The notes below the pieces were generated by a model. It was not told the origin of the DNA. It did no database searches and was given only the letters and a program-made list of their open reading frames with translations. A DNA stretch of 27,487 nucleotides. Source: Brevundimonas sp. UBA5866. GTDB taxonomy: Bacteria > Pseudomonadota > Alphaproteobacteria > Caulobacterales > Caulobacteraceae. The number at the start of each line of letters is the position of its first letter. The stretch's first letter is position 1. The DNA is taken from the NCBI RefSeq assembly GCF_002432125.1, contig NZ_DJFS01000037.1:976-28462 (forward strand), read 5' to 3'. The position numbers were made by a program, and so were the translations under genes. Of this stretch, positions 1-7,126 are shown in pieces.

Positions 1-791
1 CGGATATCGGCGGGGACGACATCGAACAGTTCCGGTGCCAGCACATAGGCGACCGTACACGGATCATGCAGCGGGGCCGAATGCCAGCCGACGATCTCGC
101 GCTCGATGCGCTGGGAGAAACGCAGCATGGCAGCCACGGTGCGGGCCGGATCGTTGTCGATGGCTTCGATGGTCTGGATGCGCTCTTCGCTGACACGGAC
201 CTGATGGGTCGCGTCCAGTCCCAGCATGACCACCTTGGCAGGGCTGCTCAGGACTTCGTGCGCGGCGTCGGGGTCAGCCCAGATGTTGAACTCGGCGCTG
301 GCAGTGATGTTGCCGCCTTCACTGCGCGCGCCGCCCATCGCCACGACCTGTTTCAGGCGGCTGGCCAGCGAGGGTTCCTTGCGAAGGGCCAGCGCCAGAT
401 TGGTCATCGGCCCCATCATGATCAGGGTCACCTCGCCCGCGGGACGTTCCATGACCAGACGGATCAGGGCATCGGCGGCGGGCTCGGCCTCGACGCCCTT
501 GCGGGTTTCAAAAGGCGACAGGTCACCCAGCCCCTCGGCCCCGTGGAACTCTCCGGCACCGGCAGGGTTGCGGCGCAGCGGACGGTCCGCGCCCGCAAAT
601 ACGGGCACATCCTCGCGTCCGGCGATCTGGCGCAGGATGCAGGCGTTACGGGCCGTCGCGGTGGCGGGCACATTGCCGCCCACCGTCGTCACCGCCAGCA
701 GCTCGATCTGGTCGGTCGCAAAGGCCATCTGAAGTCCGGTGGCGTCATCCACCCCGGGGTCGCAATCAATGATAAGTGGTATCTTCACCAC
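1..791 (-). CDS. Nucleoside hydrolase (inosine/uridine-preferring type), 3' part missing
   Basis: Hydrolyses the N-glycosidic bond of ribonucleosides for purine/pyrimidine salvage in the cytoplasm. The minus-strand frame runs open from 791 off the left edge, giving about 263 residues of a family that is usually 310-330 long, so the C-terminus is outside the window. The N-terminus reads IPLIIDCDPGVDDA, the Ca2+/ribose-binding DxDPGxDDA signature with the aspartates at about residues 9, 11, 15 and 16. It is followed by LLAVTTVGGN and later IMMGPMTNLALAL and EFNIWADPDAA, all typical of the family. No ATG is available before residue 20. An in-frame stop lies at 795-797, and two consecutive GTG codons (786-791) are the only sensible starts, with GAAG-like purines just upstream. 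Substrate preference cannot be read from the sequence. Confidence 0.9.
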   Translation of the reverse strand, partial: MVKIPLIIDCDPGVDDATGLQMAFATDQIELLAVTTVGGNVPATATARNACILRQIAGREDVPVFAGADRPLRRNPAGAGEFHGAEGLGDLSPFETRKGVEAEPAADALIRLVMERPAGEVTLIMMGPMTNLALALRKEPSLASRLKQVVAMGGARSEGGNITASAEFNIWADPDAAHEVLSSPAKVVMLGLDATHQVRVSEERIQTIEAIDNDPARTVAAMLRFSQRIEREIVGWHSAPLHDPCTVAYVLAPELFDVVPADI

Positions 792-925
792 TCTTCACTG
801 CTCTGCCTGCGCCGCCAAGGCAAGCCGTTGCGACATGCCTTTTTAAGACCCGTGATGTGCTGTCAGAAAAAACTCATAATTCTGTCCGCCCGATCAAGGA
901 ACCTTCCGACGAGGTGACAGTTTCC

Positions 926-1003
926 ATGATTGAACCGAACGGGTTTTCCCCACCCCCCAATCCGTACGGTTCCGGCGGCCCGGTCAACACGCCCCCCGAC
1001 TGA
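926..1003 (+). CDS. Candidate 25-residue Pro/Gly-rich small protein
   Basis: I do not recognise this peptide. It begins MIEPNGFSPPPNPYGSGG and ends with TPPD before TGA. It has a good Shine-Dalgarno (GAGGTG at 911-916, 9 nt before the ATG), and the codons use G/C at most third positions. Its 3' half is folded into the perfect hairpin at 974-1017, which overlaps the stop codon. No signal peptide or membrane segment is visible. It could equally be a leader peptide for the downstream acetyltransferase, or a chance ORF. The call rests only on the ribosome-binding site, the composition and the position in an otherwise empty 358-base gap. Confidence 0.35.
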   Translation: MIEPNGFSPPPNPYGSGGPVNTPPD

Positions 1004-1017
1004 GAAACCGGGCCGCC
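974..1017. other. Perfect 11-bp inverted repeat (hairpin) at end of small ORF
   Basis: GGCGGCCCGGT (974-984) and ACCGGGCCGCC (1007-1017) are exact reverse complements around a 22-nt loop. There is no T-run on either strand, so it is not a canonical intrinsic terminator. It may end or stabilise a transcript of the small ORF, or attenuate read-through into the acetyltransferase. The rest of the 792-1149 gap shows nothing else I can name beyond a CATAAT hexamer at 875-880 without a convincing -35. Confidence 0.4.
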
Positions 1018-1149
1018 CCCCATTCTTCCCATCAAGTACGCCAAGGGCCTGGGACAGATTACGGGACCCGCAATTTGTCGCGCCTGAAAAGCTCGTTTTC
1101 CTGCATCTGGCATCTTGCGCGGGACGCACCGCAGGTAGAGCATGGTTCC

Positions 1150-1719
1150 ATGAGCTCCGCCCCGGTACCCGCCCCGATTATCGAGACCGAACGCCTCAAT
1201 CTAAGGCCTTTTGCAGCTGACGATTTCGCAGCTTATGCCGCCTATCACGTCCGGGGTGACGTTTACCGTTACCTGTATTCGGCACCCCCCGATCGCGAGA
1301 CCCTGCAGCGGCAATATACGTCGGTGGTCCGGCCTGTTTTCGCGCGCGAAGGCGATGTGTTCAAACTGGCCGTTGTCATCAGGGAAACCGGCCAGCTGGT
1401 CGGCGAGGTCCTGCTGAAGTTCGCAAACGAGAACGCCCTACAGGGCGAGGTCGGCTATATTTTCGACCCCACCTACGCGGGCAAGGGCTACGCCACCGAG
1501 GCCACGCGGGCCATCATCGACTATGGCTTCAGACATCTGGGCCTTCATCGCATCTTTGCCCGACTGGACACCGCCAACCGCGGATCGATCGGCGTGGTCG
1601 AGCGGCTGAAACTGCGGCGCGAGGCTCATTTCATCGAGAATGACCGGTTCAGCGGCATTTGGGGCGATGAGTTCGTCTATGCCGTACTGAACCACGAGTG
1701 GACATCGCGGAAAGACTGA
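1150..1719 (+). CDS. GNAT-family N-acetyltransferase (RimJ/RimL-like)
   Basis: Transfers an acetyl group from acetyl-CoA to an amine acceptor that the sequence does not identify. The protein is 189 residues with the RimJ/RimL arrangement. It opens with IIETERLNLRPF, has a central strand GQLVGEVLLKFAN, then EVGYIFDPTYAGKGYATEA, the acetyl-CoA pyrophosphate-binding loop (RxxGxG-like, here YAGKGYA). The C-terminal segment HRIFARLDTANRGSIGVVERLKLRREA is typical. The frame extends upstream to 1075, but those 25 residues are unlike the family. I start at the ATG at 1150, with a GGTAGAG purine stretch some 10 nt upstream. A strong terminator follows 25 nt after the stop. Confidence 0.85.
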   Translation: MSSAPVPAPIIETERLNLRPFAADDFAAYAAYHVRGDVYRYLYSAPPDRETLQRQYTSVVRPVFAREGDVFKLAVVIRETGQLVGEVLLKFANENALQGEVGYIFDPTYAGKGYATEATRAIIDYGFRHLGLHRIFARLDTANRGSIGVVERLKLRREAHFIENDRFSGIWGDEFVYAVLNHEWTSRKD

Positions 1720-1743
1720 AACGCGGTCCGGTCGCACCCTGCA

Positions 1744-1780
1744 ATAAAAGCCCGCTACCCTCCCGGTAGCGGGCTTTTAT
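1744..1780. terminator. Bidirectional intrinsic terminator
   Basis: A perfect 16-bp stem (ATAAAAGCCCGCTACC at 1744-1759 pairing with 1765-1780) closes a 5-nt loop. The arms end in A-rich and T-rich tracts, so each strand reads as GC hairpin plus T-run. It sits between the convergent acetyltransferase and DUF6289-like genes and serves both. Confidence 0.9.
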
Positions 1781-1801
1781 GTTTCTCGTGGGCCCGGCCT
1801 G

Positions 1802-2062
1802 TTACCAATAAATACCCGGGCAGGAGCCGACCGGTTCGTCGATATAGTAAGGCGTCACCGTGCCGACCACCGGACGCTGGCTCAGACGGCCATTGTTGCA
1901 GGTATCCATACGCATACCGGCCATCGTCGTCAGAGAGGCATCCGTATAATAGGTGCGCATATACATGATGCTGGCGGCATAGGCCTGAATGCCCACACCC
2001 GCCGTGGCAATAGCCGCTGCAAGCGCAGCCACACCGAGCAGGCGCTTCTTGGTCACAGTCAT
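1802..2062 (-). CDS. Small secreted protein, DUF6289-like
   Basis: An 86-residue exported protein of unknown function. It begins with a Sec signal peptide: MTVTKKR, a hydrophobic stretch LLGVAALAAAIATAGVGI, then a likely cleavage after QAYA at about residue 29. The mature part has YYTDASLTTMAGMRMDTC, a second Cys in GSCPG near the C-terminus, and several tyrosines. This resembles the small two-cysteine DUF6289 proteins, and the family assignment is from memory of that pattern. The start at 2062 is chosen over an upstream codon at 2119 because it gives the signal peptide and has an excellent GGAGGGA ribosome-binding site 7-8 nt before it. The two cysteines probably form a disulfide, and a DsbA-fold gene is divergent from it. 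Confidence 0.7.
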   Translation of the reverse strand: MTVTKKRLLGVAALAAAIATAGVGIQAYAASIMYMRTYYTDASLTTMAGMRMDTCNNGRLSQRPVVGTVTPYYIDEPVGSCPGIYW

Positions 2063-2207
2063 AGTCTTCCCTCCAAAAGTGCCGGATTGGCCAGGAAAGC
2101 TCACAACCACAGGTTGCAATTGTCAAGCCAGCCCTGCCTGACCTTGCATGAAGGCGCATGCGCTCCATATTGGAATGCAACACACCCTGTTCCATAAGGC
2201 GTTTCCC

Positions 2208-2900
2208 GTGGCCGAGACTGCTCCCCTGAAGATCGACTTTGTCTCCGATGGGATGTGCCCGTGGTGCGTCATCGGCCTTGGCGGCCTGAACAAGGCACTT
2301 GAGGAACTGAAGCCCGAGGGCATTCAGGCCAACCTCACCTGCCAGCCGTTCGAACTGAACCCCGACATGGCCCCTGAAGGGGAAAACATTGTCGAGCATA
2401 TCGGACGCAAATACGGCTCCACACCGGAACAGTCGGCAGCAAACCGCGAGATGATCCGCCAACGCGCTGCAGAGGTCGGGTTCGACATGCGCATGGGCGA
2501 AGACTCGCGCATCTGGAACACCTTTGATGCCCACCGCCTGCTCCACTGGGCGCACGAGGTCGCGCCCCAGCGTCAGGAAACCCTGAAACAAGCCTTGTTC
2601 ACCGCCCACTTTACCGAAGGGCGCAACGTTTCCGACGCGGGCGTGCTCACGCAGGTAGCCGAAAGCGTCGGCTTCGACCGCGCCGAAGCGGCAGAGATCC
2701 TGGCCTCGGGCCGCTATGCCCGCGAGGTCCGCGATGCCGAACAGCTTTGGCTGTCACGCGGCATTCGCTCGGTGCCGGCAGTGGTGGTCAACGACCAGTA
2801 TCTGATCTCGGGTGGCCAGCCCCCCGAAGTCTTCGCCGCCGCCCTTCGCCAGATCGCCGCAGAGACGAAGGGCAAGGCTTCGGGTCAAGGCACTGCATAA
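2208..2900 (+). CDS. DsbA-family oxidoreductase (FrnE-like)
   Basis: Thioredoxin-fold thiol oxidoreductase of the cytoplasmic FrnE/2-hydroxychromene-2-carboxylate-isomerase-like branch. With the GTG start at 2208 it is about 230 residues. It begins ETAPLKIDFVSDGMCPWCVIGLGGL, with the redox CPWC at residues 17-20 and the helical insertion expected of DsbA folds. A cis-proline loop appears as IRSVPAVVVND, followed by ISGGQPPEVF. The frame also has ATG codons at 2148 and 2175, but neither has a ribosome-binding site and the extra residues are not family-like. AAGGCG precedes 2208, so the exact start is uncertain. No signal peptide is visible, so a cytoplasmic thiol-disulfide role is inferred; the substrate is unknown. 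Confidence 0.85.
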   Translation: MAETAPLKIDFVSDGMCPWCVIGLGGLNKALEELKPEGIQANLTCQPFELNPDMAPEGENIVEHIGRKYGSTPEQSAANREMIRQRAAEVGFDMRMGEDSRIWNTFDAHRLLHWAHEVAPQRQETLKQALFTAHFTEGRNVSDAGVLTQVAESVGFDRAEAAEILASGRYAREVRDAEQLWLSRGIRSVPAVVVNDQYLISGGQPPEVFAAALRQIAAETKGKASGQGTA

Positions 2901-2940
2901 GAACGGTTGTTCCGCACACAATCGGGGTTAAACACAGGGG

Positions 2941-3894
2941 ATGACGACTGCCCCTCTGCCCGATGCGACCTCTGACAACTGGGTCGACCGCCACGCCCCG
3001 CAAAAGCTGAAGCCCTGGCTGAAGCTGGGCCGGTTCGACCGTCCCATCGGCACCTGGCTGCTGCTGCTGCCCGGATGGCAGGGTATTGCGCTGGCCCTGA
3101 CCCAGAACGGCAAGGGCTTTGGCTGGTACGAGGCATGGCTGGTGCTCGCCTTTGCGCTCGGCTCGGCGCTGATGCGCGGGGCGGGCTGTGCGGTCAACGA
3201 TATCGTGGACCGCGACTTTGACGCGCAGGTCGCCCGCACCGCCTCGCGCCCCATTCCTTCGGGACAGATCACCGCCAGACAGGCCGCCGCCTTTGTGGTC
3301 GGCATCTCTCTGGTCAGCTTCTGCATCCTGTTGACGATGAACCTGCTGGCGATCGGTCTGGGCTTCCTCAGCCTGTTCCTTGTCGCCGCCTATCCGTTCA
3401 TGAAGCGCATTACCTGGTGGCCGCAGGCGTGGCTGGGCCTGACCTTCAACTGGGGTGCCCTGCTGGGCTTTGCGGCGGCCAGCTATGGCGTGGCGCTGGG
3501 TATGGGCGGCACCGTGGGTCTTGCGGCTGTGCTGCTTTATGTCGGCGGCCTGTTCTGGACACTGGGCTACGACACCATCTACGCGCTTCAGGACATCGAG
3601 GACGATGTAATGGCCGGGGTCAAATCCTCGGCCCGCCGGTTGGGCAACCGTGTCCGCCAAGGCGTTGCCATCTTCTATGCAATGGCCGTCATTCTGGCCG
3701 GGGCGGCTGGATATGTCGTCGGCGCGGGGCCGGTTTTCTGGGTCCTGCTGTTTGCCTATGCGGCACATTTTGTCTGGCAGACTGCCAAACTTCGCCCTGA
3801 AAATCCGGTTCTGGCGCTGAAACTCTTCAAATCCAATCGAGAAGCGGGTTTGATCCTTCTGGCCGCAATCGCGTTTAGCAAGATCGGTTTCTGA
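2941..3894 (+). CDS. ubiA: 4-hydroxybenzoate polyprenyltransferase
   Basis: Integral membrane prenyltransferase that attaches the polyprenyl tail to 4-hydroxybenzoate in ubiquinone biosynthesis. It has 317 residues, normal for the family, with eight or nine hydrophobic helices. The first Mg2+/diphosphate-binding motif is NDIVDRDFD at 86-94, and the second is YDTIYALQDIEDD at 210-222. PIGTWLLLLPGWQG near residue 35 and RTASRPIPSG at 99-108 are classical UbiA stretches. The ATG is preceded by CACAGGGG. It lies 40 nt downstream of the FrnE-like gene and 23 nt upstream of the lipoprotein gene, so the three may be co-transcribed, but I see no functional link beyond that. Confidence 0.95.
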   Translation: MTTAPLPDATSDNWVDRHAPQKLKPWLKLGRFDRPIGTWLLLLPGWQGIALALTQNGKGFGWYEAWLVLAFALGSALMRGAGCAVNDIVDRDFDAQVARTASRPIPSGQITARQAAAFVVGISLVSFCILLTMNLLAIGLGFLSLFLVAAYPFMKRITWWPQAWLGLTFNWGALLGFAAASYGVALGMGGTVGLAAVLLYVGGLFWTLGYDTIYALQDIEDDVMAGVKSSARRLGNRVRQGVAIFYAMAVILAGAAGYVVGAGPVFWVLLFAYAAHFVWQTAKLRPENPVLALKLFKSNREAGLILLAAIAFSKIGF

Positions 3895-3917
3895 TCCCCA
3901 ATCGTGTGGATGTTCGT

Positions 3918-4736
3918 ATGAAAAGCTCGCGTTCTCTCCGTCTGGCCCTTCTCGGTACAGCCGTGGCCTTCAGTCTGGCCGCCTGCAATCGGGGCGAAAA
4001 GCCCGCCGAGCCGCAGAAGACCGAGGCCACGGCGACAGTGGAAGGTCCGCTGACATATGAATCCACCACACCCTACGCCAAGGTGAAGCTGGTTCTTCCC
4101 GAGGCCGTAAAGGCTTTTCCGGCCCTTTATCAAAAGCTGTACAGCGACGAAGTGGGGGCCTTGAAAGACTATACCGAAGGGGCCCAATCGGATCGCAGCG
4201 AGTTCGGAAGCGCCGACCTCCCTCCCTATGAGAAGTCGATCTTCTACAGCGAGCCGGTCGAAACCAACCGCCTCTTCAGCATGCTTCGCACCGACTTCGA
4301 CTATTCGGGCGGTGCCCACCCCAACACCACCGCGACGGGCGTGATCTGGGACAAGACGACCAACAAGCGCCTGTCCGCCGCAGACCTGTTTGCCGCCGAT
4401 GCCGACAGGGCCGCGCTGAAGAAGACGCTGTGCGATGCCGTCAATGCCGCCAAGAAAGGGCGCCCCGGCTCGATCCCGCTGGCGGGCTCCAACACTTGGT
4501 CGTGCCCGGACCTGAAGGATCTGAGCGTCGTACTGGCTTCGGGTGACAAGGCGGGCAAGGCCTCCGGCCTGACCTTCCTGCTCGATGCCTATGCGGTCGG
4601 CCCCTATTCCGAAGGCCCCTACTATCTGACGATTCCGTTCAGCGCCCTGTCCAAGGGTCTGAACCCTGTCTTTGCCACCGAGTTTGAGGGCACCGGCAAG
4701 ACGGGTGACGTCACCAACACCCTGCGTATCGAATAG
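3918..4736 (+). CDS. Lipoprotein with DUF3298/DUF4163-type domain
   Basis: A 272-residue lipoprotein of unknown biochemical function. The N-terminus MKSSRSLRLALLGTAVAFSL ends in the lipobox LAAC, with Cys23 as the expected lipidated residue, followed by a charged linker. The body contains YESTTPYAKVKLVLP and the hallmark FDYSGGAHPNT with a following WDKTTNKRLSAADLF. That pairing is characteristic of DUF4163/DUF3298 proteins (the RsiV/PdaC C-terminal fold). I start at the ATG at 3918 rather than the GTG at 3906 because the shorter form is a clean lipoprotein signal. It is probably anchored to the outer or inner membrane on the periplasmic side. Confidence 0.85.
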   Translation: MKSSRSLRLALLGTAVAFSLAACNRGEKPAEPQKTEATATVEGPLTYESTTPYAKVKLVLPEAVKAFPALYQKLYSDEVGALKDYTEGAQSDRSEFGSADLPPYEKSIFYSEPVETNRLFSMLRTDFDYSGGAHPNTTATGVIWDKTTNKRLSAADLFAADADRAALKKTLCDAVNAAKKGRPGSIPLAGSNTWSCPDLKDLSVVLASGDKAGKASGLTFLLDAYAVGPYSEGPYYLTIPFSALSKGLNPVFATEFEGTGKTGDVTNTLRIE

Positions 4737-4749
4737 CTTCGGCGTTCAG

Positions 4750-4777
4750 GGGGCCCCGCCGGTCAAAGCGGGGTCCC
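4750..4777. terminator. Hairpin terminator after the lipoprotein gene
   Basis: GGGGCCCCGC (4750-4759) pairs with GCGGGGTCCC (4768-4777) with one G-T wobble and an 8-nt loop. Only two T residues follow on the plus strand, so it is a weak-tailed terminator. It separates the lipoprotein gene from the convergent XRE regulator. Confidence 0.6.
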
Positions 4778-4790
4778 TTAAAGCCGCGTC

Positions 4791-4994
4791 TCAGCGCGCG
4801 GTATGGGGATTTTCGAAGATCTCTTCGACCGGCTTTCCGAACAGTGCCGCGATACGGTAGGCCAGATCCAGCGACGGATTGTGCTTGCCGTTCTCGAGCG
4901 CGATCACGGCCTGCCGGGACACGCCCAGATGCTCGCCGAGCTGTTCCTGCGTCCAGCCACGCTCGACGCGCAACAGCTTCAGACGGTTGTTCAT
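4791..4994 (-). CDS. Small XRE-family transcriptional regulator (YozG-like)
   Basis: A 67-residue DNA-binding protein that is essentially one Cro/CI helix-turn-helix. MNNRLKLLRVERGWTQEQLG leads into VSRQAVIALENGKHNPSLDLA and ends with the family's usual LFGKPVEEIF. Its ATG overlaps the stop codon of the upstream membrane-protein gene (ATGA, 4991-4994), so translation is probably coupled. Together they form the common membrane-protein plus mini-XRE cassette. In known cassettes of this type the regulator usually represses its own operon. The inverted repeats at 5405-5459 are the obvious candidate operator. Confidence 0.9.
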   Translation of the reverse strand: MNNRLKLLRVERGWTQEQLGEHLGVSRQAVIALENGKHNPSLDLAYRIAALFGKPVEEIFENPHTAR

Positions 4995-5389
4995 TGGGTG
5001 AACCTCTCGACAACCGAAACGATCCCGAACAGGCCCCACATCACACAATAGGCCGCCCATCCTGCAGGGCCTTGTAAACCGGCGAAGGTTTCAAGGAAGC
5101 CCCAGACGGCAAAGATCGCCAGTGTGCCCATAGAAGCAATGATCAGGCGTCTGGCCGTCAGGGCCTTAAGAAACTCGTCCGCGCTGCGAAGATAGTTCAG
5201 GATCGCAACAATATGGGCGAGGATCGCCAGACCCGGCACCAGCGCCAGAGCGATGATCACAGGCCGCGCCAGATCGTACTCTACAGCGAATGACGCCGCC
5301 AGAATCCCCAAAGCATAGATCCCCATCGAGATCAGCGTGCCCGCAGCATAGGCCCGGCCTGCTGGCGTTGTGTCGTGTCGTGCCTTCAT
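4991..5389 (-). CDS. Small integral membrane protein coupled to XRE regulator
   Basis: A 132-residue protein with four predicted transmembrane helices (about residues 16-36, 42-65, 84-104 and 109-127). They are separated by a basic cytoplasmic loop containing LKALTARRL. I do not recognise a named family beyond the general group of multi-pass proteins encoded next to YozG-like regulators. Translation starts at the ATG at 5389, 6 nt after GGGAGG, an excellent ribosome-binding site. It is the first gene of the two-gene minus-strand unit. A role in sensing or modulating the downstream regulator is possible but is inference from the coupling alone. Confidence 0.85.
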   Translation of the reverse strand: MKARHDTTPAGRAYAAGTLISMGIYALGILAASFAVEYDLARPVIIALALVPGLAILAHIVAILNYLRSADEFLKALTARRLIIASMGTLAIFAVWGFLETFAGLQGPAGWAAYCVMWGLFGIVSVVERFTQ

Positions 5390-5404
5390 GTTGTCCTCCC
5401 TTGA

Positions 5405-5459
5405 TGTAAGGATAACCTGACATCGCCGCTATGTTATGTCAACCTTACATTTTGTAAGG
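5405..5459 (-). promoter_or_regulatory. Candidate operator/promoter of the membrane-protein/XRE operon
   Basis: Three copies of the heptamer TGTAAGG/CCTTACA occur in 55 bp: forward at 5405-5411, reverse at 5443-5449, forward at 5453-5459. The last two form a palindrome with a 3-bp spacer. A nested TGACAT (5418-5423 area) and ATGTCA pair lies between the outer copies. A TTGACA -35-like hexamer on the minus strand (5437-5442) overlaps them. This fits autoregulation by the XRE protein, but no binding data exist here. Confidence 0.5.
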
Positions 5460-5539
5460 CCCGCATTACGTCTTGCCTTTCCTCGCGCGCACGCCCAGTT
5501 TGCCGCCGTTTTCTGTCCCGCCATTCCGGTCGCAAACCC

Positions 5540-6193
5540 TTGTCGCGCATCAAGAACCCCACCGAATTCATCCTCGGCAACACCCGCCTTCAGCCCGTCT
5601 CGCACACGCCGGAAATCCAGCTGTGGCTGGCCGACGAGATCACGCCCATCTGGCGTCTGACCGAGGAAGAGCTGGATGAAATGGGCGTACCGCCGCCCTT
5701 CTGGGCCTTTGCCTGGGCGGGCGGTCAGGCGCTGGCGCGCTGGCTGCTGGACCACCCGGGAGAATGTGCGGGCAAGACGGTTGTCGATCTGGCGACCGGA
5801 TCGGGCCTTGTGGCCGTGGCGGCGATGAAGACGGGCGCGGCCTCGGTTCTGGCCGCCGACATCGATCCCTTCTGCGAGGCGGCTGTCGCCCTCAATGCCA
5901 AGGCCAATGGCGTCGAGATCGCCTTTACCGACACCAACCTGCTGAACAGCCCGCCGCCACAGGTGGACGTCATCTTTGCCGGAGACGTTTTCTACGAAAA
6001 GCCCATGGCCGAAGCGGTGCTGGAATGGCTGCTCGCAGCCAGAAAAAACGGGACGCGCGTGCTGGTTGGCGATCCGGGACGAAACTATTTCCCCAAATCG
6101 GGCCTTACCTTCCTCAGTGAGTACACGGTGCCGACCACGCGCGAGCTGGAAGACCAGGAGGTCAAACGCTCAAGGGTCTGGTCACTGGATTGA
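5540..6193 (+). CDS. Class I SAM methyltransferase, ETFB-lysine methyltransferase-like
   Basis: A 217-residue seven-beta-strand methyltransferase resembling the bacterial METTL20/ETFβ-lysine methyltransferase group (PrmA-related). SAM motif I is DLATGSGLVAVAA at 83-95, the acidic post-I is AADID at 105-109, and the catalytic-pocket signature is DVFYEKPMAEAV around 149-160. The preceding MGVPPPFWAFAWAGGQALARW is highly characteristic of this group. Methylation of the electron-transfer flavoprotein beta subunit is the expected activity from family knowledge; it is not proven here. The only upstream initiation codon in frame is the TTG at 5540, which lacks a clear ribosome-binding site. Translation may be weak or leaderless, or the start may be misplaced. 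Confidence 0.85.
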   Translation: MSRIKNPTEFILGNTRLQPVSHTPEIQLWLADEITPIWRLTEEELDEMGVPPPFWAFAWAGGQALARWLLDHPGECAGKTVVDLATGSGLVAVAAMKTGAASVLAADIDPFCEAAVALNAKANGVEIAFTDTNLLNSPPPQVDVIFAGDVFYEKPMAEAVLEWLLAARKNGTRVLVGDPGRNYFPKSGLTFLSEYTVPTTRELEDQEVKRSRVWSLD

Positions 6194-6268
6194 TCAATGC
6201 AAGGCTTTGCTTGGCGAACGCAGGTTTACTGCCTTACGCTATGGCAAAGACAGGGAAGGACCGGGCCA

Positions 6269-7120
6269 ATGGAATGGCGAGGCGGACGTCGCGGTGGCGG
6301 CATTGAGGATCGTCGCGGAATGGGCGGCGGGGCCGTGGCGGGTGGCGGCATCGGGGCGCTGATCATTGCCGGCCTGCTCTATTTCTTCTTCGATGTTGAC
6401 CCGCGGACGACCCAGCAGGTCGCCGGACAGCTCGGCGGTCTGGGTCAGGCCGGATCGCAGGAAGGCCGTCGCGGCACGCCCGAGGATGATGCCGGACAGT
6501 TCGTCGATGTGATCGGCACCAATCTGAACGATGTGTGGTCGCAGCATCTGGAGGGCTATCGCCCGCCGGTGACGGTTCTGTACGAACAGGGCACCCAGAC
6601 CGGCTGTGGCTATGGTCAGGCCGCGATGGGCCCCTTCTATTGTCCCGCCGACCAGAAGGTCTACATCGACCTCGGCTTCTGGGAAGAACTGCAACGCATG
6701 GGTGGATCGGGGGCCGACTTCGCCAAGGCCTATGTGATCGCCCATGAATACGGACACCACGTCCAGCGCCTGGTCGGGGCCACCGAACAGGTCCAGCGCG
6801 CCCAGCAGAACGCCCGCACCCGCGCCGAGGGCAACCGCTATTCGGTCGCTCTGGAACTGCAGGCCGACTGTTTCGCGGGCATGTGGGCCCGTAACGCCAG
6901 CGCGGTTTCCGGTGGTGCGGTCAGCGTGACCGACAGCGATCTGGCCGAGGGCATGAAGACCGCAGCCGCCATCGGCGATGATGCGATCCAGAGCCGTGGC
7001 GGCGGTCGCGTTTCGCCCGAAAGCTTCACCCACGGCTCGTCTGAAGAGCGGATGCAGTGGCTGCGTCGCGGCTATCAGACCGGCGATCCCAACGCCTGTA
7101 ATACGTTCGAGAACCTGTAA
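6269..7120 (+). CDS. YpfJ-type neutral zinc metallopeptidase
   Basis: A membrane-anchored putative zinc protease of the YpfJ/KPN_02809 family, 283 residues. The N-terminus MEWRGGRRGGGIEDRR is the family's typical opening. It is followed by one membrane helix (about 24-41) and a periplasmic catalytic domain. The zinc site is HEYGHH at 159-164 (His159, Glu160, His163), and LELQADCFAG at 195-204 supplies the expected third acidic ligand region. CGYGQAAMGPFYCP contains the conserved cysteine pair. I reject the 24-residue upstream extension because GGGAAGGA sits 10 nt before the ATG at 6269. The substrate is unknown. It is convergent with another protease gene. Confidence 0.9.
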   Translation: MEWRGGRRGGGIEDRRGMGGGAVAGGGIGALIIAGLLYFFFDVDPRTTQQVAGQLGGLGQAGSQEGRRGTPEDDAGQFVDVIGTNLNDVWSQHLEGYRPPVTVLYEQGTQTGCGYGQAAMGPFYCPADQKVYIDLGFWEELQRMGGSGADFAKAYVIAHEYGHHVQRLVGATEQVQRAQQNARTRAEGNRYSVALELQADCFAGMWARNASAVSGGAVSVTDSDLAEGMKTAAAIGDDAIQSRGGGRVSPESFTHGSSEERMQWLRRGYQTGDPNACNTFENL

Positions 7121-7126
7121 CCGGCC

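Noticed and set aside
66..917. Long plus-strand open frame of 283 codons at the left edge
   Set aside because: It is antisense to the nucleoside hydrolase, whose minus-strand translation has clear family motifs; the plus frame gives no recognisable protein.
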